A stretch of DNA of 64,000 bases from Pieris napi (taxonomy: Eukaryota > Arthropoda > Insecta > Lepidoptera > Pieridae), in contig NC_062259.1 of NCBI RefSeq assembly GCF_905475465.1, forward strand, positions 6,520,501 through 6,584,500, read 5' to 3'. Numbering within the stretch: the stretch's first letter is position 1; every line of letters starts with the position of its first letter. The position numbers and the translations under genes were made by a program. Shown one piece after another: positions 49,901-59,105 of the stretch. The notes under the pieces were generated by a model that had not been told where the DNA came from, made no database searches, and was given only the letters and a program-made list of their open reading frames with translations.

Positions 49901-51014
49901 TTGAGATGCACTTGACACAGATGTGGAGAAAGTGCGATAGATTGGCCTGGCAGCACGTACAATCTGTATTTACAATAAAATTATACATCTCACATGGTTT
50001 CAGCTAATACTGATTATAGTAAACCGCTAAAGTTTAAAATTTGGAATAAACAGGAAGTGAAAGCAGATTACAACATAATGCTGTGAAGCACACATGGATG
50101 ACACTTTTTATTTTGACAATGTAGCTCTACAGTGATAAAAGAATCGAAGGATTATATTAAACAATCAGTGGTCTAAATAGCACATTATAATTGTATTGGT
50201 TTAGTCATTTAGTTGCCACAAATGGCTCAGTAAACAGACAGATATTTGTCTGCTTCATAATCTACTGGGTAGAGTATGTCCTCACCATATCATATGTACC
50301 TCACAGTAGAGTATGGAGGCTATGGAAAGGTTTTCAAACACACAAACAATTGTGTAACATCACATTACAAAAGTTGTATCAAATAAAAAAAATAATAAAT
50401 AAATTACAAACCATAATTCACTTTGCTTTTGATAAACCTATGCTTACATGACATCAGCATTACTTTTTTTACAATTTTATTTGGTAACATTTGTATAAGT
50501 ATGTCAAATAGATAGGATTTACCACAAGAAAAAGTAAATATCAACATATGTAATATAAATAATTCTTAAAATATACAATTTTTCGCCAAATTTACAAGAA
50601 AATAATGCCATAATATACAAAAACAAGACTTGCATGCATAAACAAGTTTTTAATGTAGGACAGTAAAAACCAATATATTTAATATCCTTGTAGACCCCGA
50701 GTGATAAACTATATTAAAAAGCTATTTATATGATATATTTCATCGCTTCGCAAAAACTTCAAAATTATCGTGATACGAATAAAATTAACTAAAGTAGTTG
50801 TTATGTTCCATTGAACTTTGGACTTTGTATCTACAGTCGTGGAGGTGTACCAGTATGATTGAAATAGTAAAAGTAGGATAACACATTGCCTTAGAGCATT
50901 AATTAACATAATTGTAATATTTTAAAGCCGCGATATTTCACTAGAAAGATTTTAGATAATTTAAAACAAAGATATTCTTAATTATAAGAAACTTACTTGG
51001 CTTAGAGGATTCAT
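37986..51014 (-). CDS. ACADM: Medium-chain acyl-CoA dehydrogenase, mitochondrial (multi-exon)
   Basis: The FAD enzyme of the first step of mitochondrial fatty-acid beta-oxidation, passing electrons to ETF. Coding exons: 50997-51014 (ATG), 49867-49963, 46740-46907, one of the alternative copies (A 43561-43661, B 44697-44800 or C 44911-45011), 42988-43068, 41891-42021, 41288-41396, 40038-40178, 39015-39204 and 37986-38221 (stop). All joins are GT-AG and in phase. With copy A the protein has 423 aa, against 421 in human. Residues 1-38 look like a mitochondrial presequence (Arg and Ser rich). YCVTEPGAGSD at 157-167 and WITNGG at about 190-195 bind FAD and substrate; EYPVEKLMRDAKIYQIYEG holds the catalytic Glu, residue 400. 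SURF1 lies divergently upstream. The unusual point is the fourfold tandem exon. Confidence 0.95.
38750..38895 (-). repeat. Dispersed repeat (LINE 3' end type) in ACADM intron
   Basis: Minus-strand reading includes ATTCTTAAAAGGCCGGCAAC and a TCAGGTGACC segment, as in 11488-11600. It lies in the intron between the last two ACADM exons. Confidence 0.55.
39262..39325 (-). repeat. SINE fragment in ACADM intron
   Basis: GGCATGGTGATCAGCCTCAT followed by GTGCCTGACATGCCGATG matches, in reverse, the end of the SINE body seen at 46488-46681. Confidence 0.45.
39640..39930 (+). repeat. Dispersed repeat in ACADM intron
   Basis: GTGAACTTCGTTTCGCC, AGAACATTTTGCTATGC and a TTGCGATTCATTTTTATTTA end match blocks in 7480-7835 (reversed) and 23190-23580. 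Confidence 0.6.
41430..41834 (+). mobile_element. MITE, copy 2, in ACADM intron
   Basis: It shares GTGTACTTATGTACACGCGT, then GAAGTTATACTTCTTTGGCG, at its left and GTATAACTTC at its right end with the copy at 8236-8603. It also shares CGCGCGCATCGTAAAATTT. The interior differs. It lies about 30 bp from the acceptor of the 41288-41396 exon. Confidence 0.7.
43561..43661 (-). CDS. ACADM: ACADM alternative exon, copy A (canonical-like)
   Basis: It is flanked by acceptor ATTACAG and donor GTGAGT. It is 101 nt: two bases completing a Gly codon, then 33 codons. Its peptide includes GVFDGCLIGEEFAFGC and TGIATALEASGLG, the closest of the copies to vertebrate MCAD (TGVQTAIEGNSLG). It keeps Glu at the position equivalent to mature human Glu99, and has Ala at position 95. 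It is the copy nearest the downstream constitutive exon and is probably the ancestral form. Confidence 0.9.
44697..44800 (-). CDS. ACADM: ACADM alternative exon, copy B
   Basis: It is flanked by acceptor ATTACAG and donor GTGAGT. It is 104 nt, with 34 codons after two phase bases and no stop. The peptide includes GVFEECLIGEEFSFGC and TGIGTAVGGTNLG. It has one more residue than A near its start (GVGNLG against GMNMG). Both pocket-floor positions (95 and 99 in mature MCAD numbering) are Gly, which would leave more room for an acyl chain. The frame and both splice sites are intact, so it looks functional. Confidence 0.85.
44911..45011 (-). CDS. ACADM: ACADM alternative exon, copy C
   Basis: It is flanked by acceptor AATTTCAG and donor GTGAGC. 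It is 101 nt, with 33 open codons after two phase bases. The peptide includes GLGLGVMESCIVCEELAFGC and SGMMASLYISEVG. The start is like vertebrate GLGLG, but the pocket region is the most divergent of the intact copies: Met and Tyr at the positions of Gln95 and Glu99. Bulky side chains there would shorten the pocket. The intron to copy B is only about 110 nt. It may be functional, or may be a drifting duplicate. Confidence 0.75.
45166..45258 (-). pseudogene. ACADM alternative exon, copy D (broken)
   Basis: Thirty codons still align with copies A-C (VFDGCLVTEEVAFGC then AGIKATVFLI), followed by an in-frame TAG just before a weak GTGTAAG donor. Two codons are missing relative to A and C, and the first Gly codons have changed (GAA in place of GGA). 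The 5' edge is directly abutted by the TA target site of a mariner element (45263-45633), so the original acceptor is lost or displaced. It is very unlikely to give a working enzyme. Confidence 0.8.
45263..45633 (-). mobile_element. Internally deleted mariner element, 371 bp
   Basis: TA dinucleotides at 45261-45262 and 45634-45635 flank inverted ends: CATATGAAATTGGCGTTTTT on the left, and on the right the complement of CATATGGCGTTTTATCG with about five bases missing. On the minus strand it carries only the C-terminal transposase: HTPYSPDLAPTE, then after a frameshift NFDNFLQGKKFNSDGA, then SKGINE and the usual mariner end near 45330. The N-terminal two thirds are deleted and stops and frameshifts are present. 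It sits in the ACADM intron against broken exon copy D. Confidence 0.85.
46488..46681 (-). repeat. tRNA-derived SINE in ACADM intron
   Basis: On the minus strand it reads GTATTGGCCTAGTGGCTTCA, a tRNA-like head with a degraded B box, then a TCTTTCTATGTGGCAATTTA body, and ends GGCTGATCACCTTCTTGCC. Same family as 929-1135. It ends about 58 bp from the 46740-46907 ACADM exon. Confidence 0.75.
47830..48178 (-). mobile_element. MITE, copy 3, in ACADM intron
   Basis: It is the reverse orientation of the copy at 8236-8603, with matching ends and interior. GAAGTTATACTTCTTTAGGC begins at 47830, and GAAGTATAACTTCTTACGCG leads into the outer GTACATAAGTACACGC segment near 48178. Confidence 0.75.
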
Positions 51015-53388
51015 AATGGTCGACCGGAGATAATGGTTATTTCCTTATTATAAGCTGTATGGAATCGTTACAATAAAAAATTCAGTGGCCACGTCCGATA
51101 TTAATAAACTTTCGATTTATAATAAGAAGTATAAAATCCCAAGTCCCGACAAAGAGAATGCTCGATTGCTATACATTACTCACTCACAGAGGCTTTTCAC
51201 TTTTGTAACCAGTGATGCCAACTTCTACAGAATGTTTCCCCTAAGAAAAACTTTAATTATACGATAAAATATGCATCACAAATACACTCAAGTAGTATAA
51301 AATTCAAGCTTGGAGCTTTCTGGTTCTGGTACAAAGTACTCCTAAAAATTATCCTAACGGCCGCATTCTATACTCAATCCCAATCCAATTTTTACTACTA
51401 AAGATTGATATTTCAATTCAATTTAAATAAAAAATTACAATAATGTACTATCTAAAAATCCTCGAGAACAACTTGATCCCCCTAAATTTGGGGAGAAATC
51501 ACTATTTGTGTGTACTAAATGGCCGATACTGGATTACGAACCTAAACCAAGTAAAAAGAATAATTCTCTAAAATATGTTTATCTCTTTCGTCAAACACAA
51601 CGACACTGAAGACAGAAAGGGACATATATATTTTACATTACGTACCATAAATGATAAAAAATAATTTAAATGTTGACAAGGGCTTCTCAAAACATGAAGT
51701 CTAGCCATATCGCTACCAAGTTTCTACATACTATACTACATGTACACATACTATTCACTAACATTCCCCTATAGAATTGGCGTTATACTGTTGAAAACGC
51801 TTTCTTAGCAGCGAAGGACCACAGGTATTACGATTTACGACTCTACGTACACATTCAAACAGGCATTTGCGTGTGGGAAAAAATACTGTCTAGATTTAAG
51901 TTCAAACGTTTCGTTTTCTATGACAAAAAAATGATAAAATCTCAAGAACAGTTCGTATTTGATTCGATATTGCCAAAAAATGCTGTCATTATAAGGAATT
52001 ATTCATGACTGATTCTGAATATTACATAATTTTTATCATATTTTTGGTTATAGGTATATGGACCCCACTTAATTTTATTTTAATCAAATGCTAATTATCG
52101 AATTTATTGAAATTGGTATTTATGTTCAAATTTTCCTATAGTATCATGATCAAAGAAAAAATCTCTAAAGTTATATAATTATGATGAATTTAATACAAAA
52201 TTTATTCAAAAAACAAGCCGTAGTGGTTTCCCAAATTCCTTTTTTGTCGAATAAAGCCTTCGTATTAGAGAGAGTGTGTTATATATCCTCTTACCAATAG
52301 CCTCTAACCATTTCTTCCATACAATCTAATTTTTCAAAATCTATGAATAAAAAAACATCAAATTATTTTCTTAATTAGATAGACGACCATGTTTTCTTAT
52401 TACATAGGTATTAATATATACTAATAAACATACTTTGTCGAATAAATAAAAACAAGTAATTTTAAAAAATTGTGCTATCAATCATATGTTAATATTATGT
52501 GGTAAATGTGAGTGAGTGTTAAAATATAAAATTTAGTAAACTACGAGTTGGATCACAAAAACCTGACAAATTAACTTTAATATCTAGATTTTTTACTCTA
52601 CAAGCCAGATTATATTAATTAGTGTAGTGGAAAATGATATGAAAGTCTCTCTATCAGTTAGAATACCTTGACACGATCAAGGAACGGAATAAGGTGATGG
52701 ACGGCGCTTTGTTTTCACATTGGTATAATTTGTGAAAGTAAGAGCTTTATAATGGCGAAATACAAGAAGAGTTCCGGTCCGACATCACTGAAGACTCCTG
52801 CTGCCAGAATAAATGACAGAGCGCGTTTCAGTCTACGAAGGAGAACTGAAGACAGTTACTAGTGAAGTTCAGTATACTGCCCTCTTAAAGAGGGAGGAGT
52901 TATACTACCTTATATTAGTTAAGTTGCGCAACCAAATGTTAGAAATTATCCCTTTAGTTTTTTCCACACTCATAGAATGTAATATGTCCAAAATGTCGAC
53001 TACACTTATATTAAAGTGTCACAAAGATTTAATAACCCTTAAATAAGCCATTAGCTACTTAGTTTCGTTAAATTAAGTTGGCAACATTGTCTATGAAAAA
53101 GCCAGAGGGATAGAAAGAGTACGAGAACTTATTCTTTGATCTCTGCATCTGTGAATACTTTGTACTAATCTATGAAAATCCTAAAATCTACTAATCTATA
53201 AAATATCCTTTTATAATTATATTTTTAAAGTGATTTATAGTGTGGAATGTGGATTCATACTAATGATCAGTATTCTATATTTATTATTTACAATTTTACT
53301 ACTTTTCAGTAAATCAAAATCTGGAGAATTGCCCATTATTATAAGAGATTGAAATAAGAGTAGTATACAGTTATTAAGAAGACTTAAA
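51015..53388. other. ACADM-SURF1 divergent intergenic region
   Basis: About 2.4 kb separate the two start codons, and both promoters should be here. I cannot place a TATA box or initiator with confidence. A frame at 51085-51267 is not convincing. The small ORF at 52752 is listed separately. Confidence 0.5.
52752..52862 (+). CDS. Hypothetical small ORF, 36 aa
   Basis: ATG to TAG, 36 codons, basic and Ser/Arg rich (starts MAKYKKSSGP, contains RARFSLRRR). The surrounding 52675-52870 is more GC-rich than its flanks. It could be a short upstream frame, a first exon or a retrocopy scrap. No family recognised. Confidence 0.2.
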   Translation: MAKYKKSSGPTSLKTPAARINDRARFSLRRRTEDSY

Positions 53389-56300
53389 ATGTTTAGTGGT
53401 TTCTGTAAACTAAGTAAAAGTTATTTTCCTTTACTCAATGCTACTGCAAAAAAAAACTCCATAAATGTTGTGAGGCAAAACTCAAAGTTTACTCCTGGCC
53501 AATCTATTAGACTGCAAAAGATAAAAGAGAAGGAACCCGGCGAAGTAATTAAATGGATGTTATTGGTATAGTTATTTTACTATTATATAACCAATTTTGG
53601 TGCTAAGTGCTATAATTTATAAAATTACTTTACATTTGAAGGTTATACCAGTTGGCTCCTTTGGCTTAGGTTGTTGGCAAGCATATCGCCTACAATGGAA
53701 GTTAGAACTTATAGACAGAATGCAATCAACAACAAATTCTTCGCCCGTGGATATCCCACATGAGTATGTAAGCTGTTACTAAAATAAGCAATACTATGAA
53801 CTGAAAGGTTTTACGGTTTGTTAGTTTCAGCTTCTGTAACTTATATTTAATCACTAATTACAGTTTTCATGAACTTGATAATATGGAATATAAACCTGTA
53901 AAAGTTAGAGGAGAATTTCTGCATGATAAAGAATTTTTAATAGGCCCAAGATCTCTGGTTGAAAATGAAAGTTTGCCAAGAGTTGGTTCATTTGTATCGG
54001 ATCCTAAAAAAAACCAAGGATGGCTGGTGGTAACACCATTTAAATTGTCAGATACTGGGTAAGTTTTTATTGGTTAAAAAACCATTATAAATTTGTTATA
54101 CATGGTATTTTATATTACAATGGTATTTTTAATTATATAATTTAATTTTGAGATATGATCTTAGATTTATATGTGATGACATCTTTTTATGAAACTGAAA
54201 TATAAGTGAGTAAATCCGATTTTAGTGAGGTAATCTTAGTAAATCGTGGTTGGATACATCAAGGACTTCGGCCAAAGGAAAGGCGTCAAGCATCAATGAT
54301 TAATGGTGAAGTTGAACTTACTGGAGTTGTCCGATTAACAGAAACAAGAAGTCCATTTATGCCAAAAAATAATCCAGTTAAAGGTTCATGGTTCTATAGG
54401 TATGGTAAATTAGATAGGTTTTTAGTGATAAACTATATCTTGATTTCATAATAAACATAGTTTAGGCCTCAAATAGCTGTAGAATTAACTCCTGTACTTT
54501 TGTATATAAACAATGGTTCTTAGTTCTTTTTTGCTAATTCAGGCATATTCTATATATATAATAAGACTATTTCTTGTATATTGACAATAACATATAGACT
54601 TTATACTTATGGTAGGGGAGCCCACGATGCTAAATGGGGATTTACTCGAGCGTCGTAGAGACCTATTGGGATGCAAAGCATAGATAAAAAGAAGAAAAAA
54701 ATGTTATATGATAAATTCCTTTTCATCGGTGGGGGAAGCGGCTATAGATTGTTAAATATGTAAAAAAAAACTGTTGCATGGACATCCTCGAGCGCGTCAG
54801 ATATTGATAGCATCTATGCCCTACGTATTTTTAATAATGTACGTATGTTAATCTGATCGTTTGCATGATGCGGGTGGTTGTATTTAAGGGTTGAAAATTT
54901 AAAAAAAAAAAATTATCGAGCGCGTCAGATTTTCTAAGGGAGTGTTAAGTGCACCAAAAAAAAGCTCTCATTCACTAATCTGACGATTTCGATAGGACGC
55001 AAACCCACAGCCATTTTCTTAATTTGCAAAAAAAAATCGCAATTTTGAAATACTCAAGCGCGTCAGATTAAGATATATGTGGTTCATCTTTATGTTCTAA
55101 ACGTACTGTCTCATAATCTGACGATTATCTAGAGGGATTCGCCTGATCTGACAAAAAAAAAATAGAAAAACGGTTCACCTAAAGGGCCATCCCTGCAACT
55201 TCCCGCTAATTCCATTCCTGGGCGCTTAAAATTGATATTTTGAGCTCGCTGAGTTCAAAGAAATAACATTTCTATGCATTTGAGCTCTCCCAGCTCGAAA
55301 GTCTGATAGAAGTTTCATAGAACACTATTTTTGGAATTTTCAAACCGCAATAACTTTTGAATGGATCAAGCAATTTTCACGCGGTTGGCGGCATTCGACG
55401 CAGTTTTATCATCCTCATAAATAATTTTGCAATTTTAATTGATCAAACCACAAATTTCGGAGTAATCCCGAAAAAACACTTTTTCGGGTTTCTTTCGTGT
55501 ACGATATCTCTCGAACGAATCAACCGCTTTTGACCAGCTTGGTGGCGATCGACGTGGTTTTTCAAGCTCAAAGGCGGATTAGTTTTTGAAGTTGATCGAT
55601 AAAGAAACCACTTTAAAAAGAAATATTTCTTATTTTTTTAAGATTTTTCAAAATTTCTCAAAATCTATCGGTCCGAATCGGTTCAAATTCACAGGAAATG
55701 TAATTTTGAGGGAAATATTTAGAACGCCGTTTAGTAGATTCCGATCGGTTTAAGGAAATGTAGGCATCACGCAGCTGCACGCATTTAACTTTATCGACGA
55801 ATTTTTGTTATTTCGGCTTGCGGAAATCGTCAGATTATATATTTTTCATTATTCTTGAATTATTTCCTTCAAAATAAAAAAAAAATTAGCTACGCTCGAG
55901 AATGTCGAGATGACGTTTTTTTTTACAACTTTGTTGCCCTCCCCTTTTTTTCCGTCACTCTCAAATTGTCAGATTAGTGGAATATACACTTTTTAGGATG
56001 TAATTAACTCACCCTACCTTAATCTGACGCGCTCGGGAATTTCTGATGGTCAATTTTTTTTTACTAAACTGATCCTGTCTCCTTCACGTGCGGCTTTATA
56101 TATGGGCCTCATATTTTGTGGAGGTACTTAACCGGGTACAAGGTATCCCCCTATATATTAATCTGCCGCGCTTGAGTAAATCCCGAAATCCCCTCTTGGG
56201 CTCCCCTACCATTAGTAGTTTTATATTTTTAAATAGTGACACCTAACAAAACAAAATATATTCTTTTTTAGGGATTTGCATCAAATGAGTGCATACTTAG

Positions 56301-56488
56301 GATGTGCACCAGTATGGATAGACGCAAGAGGCAATCCGGAGCCACCAGAAGGATGGCCCTTGCCCAATCAAACACGAGTCAATCTAAGAAATGAACATAT
56401 GTCATATCTTATAACTTGGTACTTGTTGTCAGCATTTACTGCAGTTATGTGGCATCGCTACTTTATAAGGAAACTTCCTCTTGTGTAG
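53389..56488 (+). CDS. SURF1: SURF1, cytochrome c oxidase assembly factor
   Basis: An inner mitochondrial membrane protein of the SURF1/Shy1 family that helps early assembly of complex IV around COX1. Exons: 53389-53565 (ATG), 53642-53763, 53864-54058, 54226-54399 and 56272-56488 (TAG). All joins are GT-AG and in phase, giving 294 aa (human about 300). A basic, Ser/Asn-rich N-terminus is followed by a first membrane segment around residues 56-72 (WMLLVIPVGSFGLGCWQ). The intermembrane domain carries LVNRGW (169-174) and RLTETR. The second membrane segment is around 268-286 (LITWYLLSAFTAVMW), after the conserved LRNEHMSY. In exon 2 I chose the GTATGT donor, because the nearby GTAAGC donor would put a stop in exon 3. 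Intron 4 (1.87 kb) is long because of a transposon. AATAAA at 56854-56859 or 56992-56997 could be its poly(A) signal. Confidence 0.95.
54611..56210. mobile_element. 1.6 kb TIR element in SURF1 intron 4
   Basis: The ends are inverted: GGTAGGGGAGCCCACGATG with GGGGATTTACTCGAGCG on the left, and the complement of GGTAGGGGAGCCCAAGAGGG with GATTTACTCAAGCGCG on the right. Inside, a motif like TCGAGCGCGTCAGATT recurs at about 54788, 54907 and 55055 in one orientation, and reversed (AATCTGACGCGCTCGGGAA) near 56023 and 56160, with shorter TCTGACGA or CGTCAGATTA forms between. I see no ORF. A target duplication could not be defined. Superfamily unknown. Confidence 0.7.
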
Positions 56489-57759
56489 AGCATCAATGTT
56501 TGTTTGTAGTATAACAAATATTTATATTGAATTGTCATTTTCTTTACCTTGCTAAGTAGTTGGTAAAAAATTACAATGTGTAGTCCCTTAGGTTATTAAG
56601 AGAGCCTTACAATTTACCTAATCCCATAGGAAACAGTTTGCTATGAGTAATTGATCAGAGAGTTAATAGCAATTTATAATTAACAAAATATGCAATATTA
56701 TAAAGTTTCAGATTTTATTATGGTCTCTTAAATAATAGGAAAATGTTGTATCATTAAGATAAAGAGCGTGAACAATTTTATATTTTCTATTTACGAAAAT
56801 TAGTATATAGCTGATTAAACAAACCCAAAAGCTTTTTAGGGGAAAGAGGTTTAAATAAATTTTCGAGGTATATGAGAAAATTTATTATGGATAGCTTACA
56901 CGGATCGTCAATTTATAGTCGCGTTTGGTTGTTTCTATTATAAAAGAAATGAAGTTGATTTTTTATGATTATATATTTTCTGAATTGAAAAAATAAAAGT
57001 TGACCTTTAGTGGAAGAAGGATGGCGTACTTTTCCTCCTACCTACGAAGGGTACTCGATCAATCTAAGCACTGTCTGGCCGGCCCGAAGGCCCAAGTAAC
57101 CTTTCAGGATATCTTCGTGTCTTCTTTATGGTATGCAGTCGCAAATTGTGGGCGTCGCTGCAAGTTAATATAATAATATGCACGCAGAATAATTACGGAA
57201 ACTTATTAGTTTAAATTTATAATGCTAATTGCGTTTATGGCATATTACAAAAACACATTCAATGTCACTCGAGTCTCAAAGTAATAACAATTAATCATAC
57301 AGAATGACTTCCTTTACACTTTAGCCGAAATTTATATGCTCATTAAAACATTTTTTATATATAAATAAGGACCTAAAATATAAGTGGTATTTAATATAGA
57401 ACCTCTTCTAAAATAATTGAAAAAGTAGAGGAATTTTATTAATTGAGATACATAACTAAAATGATTAAACACTGGTTCAAGGAACTTTAAATTTTTTAGT
57501 GTTCTGTTTTATTTGTAAATGTAGGTTATTTATTTAAAAAATAAATAAATATAAGATATAGTTTATTCGACATAAACTAAAATTGGTAAGCCCATGTATT
57601 CGGTCGATAATTTAATTTTCAACAGCTATCTCTCTTTCGCAACAAATAACACGATAGATTTTTAGTAAAGGTACATTGAATTGTAGAAGTTATCCTTTAT
57701 ATACTGAAAGACAACAGATGAATGATGATTGCACTTGTGTACAGATACCGGCAAACTTC
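56489..57759. other. SURF1 3' flank, no further gene
   Basis: It should contain the SURF1 3' UTR. A GC-rich segment near 57050-57110 (GTCTGGCCGGCCCGAAGGCC) is unexplained. No coding feature accepted. Confidence 0.45.
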
Positions 57760-57935
57760 TTGAGCATTAAACAAGGGAGTGGGGGAAAGTTTGCGCATCG
57801 CGGGACACAACACAAATGTCAACTGATTTACCAATCACGCGATCGCCACGTCACTCTTCCGCCGCAGCACACCACCGCCCAAGTGATACCTATAAATCGA
57901 TTCTGCGCAGGCAATGACATTTCGTCATGATCGTT
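57760..57935 (+). promoter_or_regulatory. GC-rich patch with TATA-like box, possible promoter
   Basis: This short patch is clearly more GC-rich than its surroundings and contains CACCGCCCAAGTG and CCTATAAATCG (TATAAAT at about 57890-57896). A TCATGATCG segment lies about 30 bases downstream. An 84-codon frame overlaps it but matches nothing. No downstream exon was found, so the call is weak. Confidence 0.2.
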
Positions 57936-59045
57936 CTACGGATTGTCGGATTTGAAAAACATCCAAAATCCACTTTTTATCATATTTGGATACTATACTG
58001 ACTAAATTTTATGGCTATATTTAAAAAATCCATGTGTTTTAAATTCCAAATTAATCAGTCGGTAAAGTGACGAATTCGATAGAAACATGTGATTTTTCTA
58101 GAAAACTGTGTAATTTAATGTTAGTATTTTTATTTTGTTTCAAAACAAAGTCTTTTGTTTGCTTGTATGCCAATTTTCATAATAACAGAATATAAATTAA
58201 AATAGTTATGACAAAAACTAACATGATTACATTATTTTGAAATGGCTGCCCTGTAAAGTTTACTATTTGTCTGATCCGTCATTATTCGATCTACGATCCG
58301 TTTGCCGGTATCTGTAGGAAGGGTGTAGAGCGCACTGCACATCTTAAGACCTAAAGGGACAATCATCAACCGGTCTAACGGCCATTTGGCTGACCCGATA
58401 TTTGTTTTCAATCACAGTAATTCATTAAAAATTAGTAAGGGATGTCTAAGTTCCTAAGTTGTTCTTGGTATTAGCTTTCCGAAACATGCCGTTGTTTTTG
58501 GATTTCAGACATACCGGTTTTCTCATGATGTTCTCCTTAATTGATGAGCGAGTGTTAGCTGCGCGCAGAGAAAACCGGTAATACCTTCATTAATATCTTA
58601 CACAAAATTACGTAAATTCTATAAACGATGTCAAATATTTTTAGTACCTACACTTAAGTTTTAAAAAGAATTCGTAAGCCTATTAAATTATCTGTAATTA
58701 ATTCGTCTTGTGATGTCTATTGATATCAGGATCGCTGTCAGTTTCGCTATTGAAATTTACAGAGTGAGGACTCAATTTCTCACTTTGTCTCGCGATAAAG
58801 TAATTTTTATCCCGTTTTTAATGCTCAGTTGTCACAAAACAGCGAGATTGTATTTTGTAAAATCGATATTAAACCTAATTCTTAAAATTAAAATACCTTC
58901 GTTATCTGCTAGTAGTATATTAATAGAAAAAATTAATTTGTGTCTAATTTATTCTGTTGTTGTTTAAATTTTAATTTGAAATAATTTAAAGAAAAAGATT
59001 AATATAATGAGTAGCTATAATTATAAAGGTTAAACTAATGATTTT
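57936..59045. other. No gene recognised
   Basis: It contains a SINE scrap at 58490-58590. The 85-codon frame at 58710-58967 has no known motif. Confidence 0.45.
58490..58590 (-). repeat. SINE fragment, minus orientation
   Basis: GGATTTCAGACATACCGGTT, then TCTCATGATGTTCTCC and GAGCGAGTGTTAGCTGCGCG, match the reversed SINE body with diverged sequence. Confidence 0.5.
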
Positions 59046-59105
59046 TTTCTTTATTGACGTTCATAAGTGTGTGTTACCTAAATAAATAAATAATTTTGAG
59101 TTTTT
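59046..59105 (+). repeat. LINE 3' tail
   Basis: TTGACGTTCATAAGTGTGTG followed by TACCTAAATAAATAAATAAT is the same LINE tail as at 17592-17700. Confidence 0.6.
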
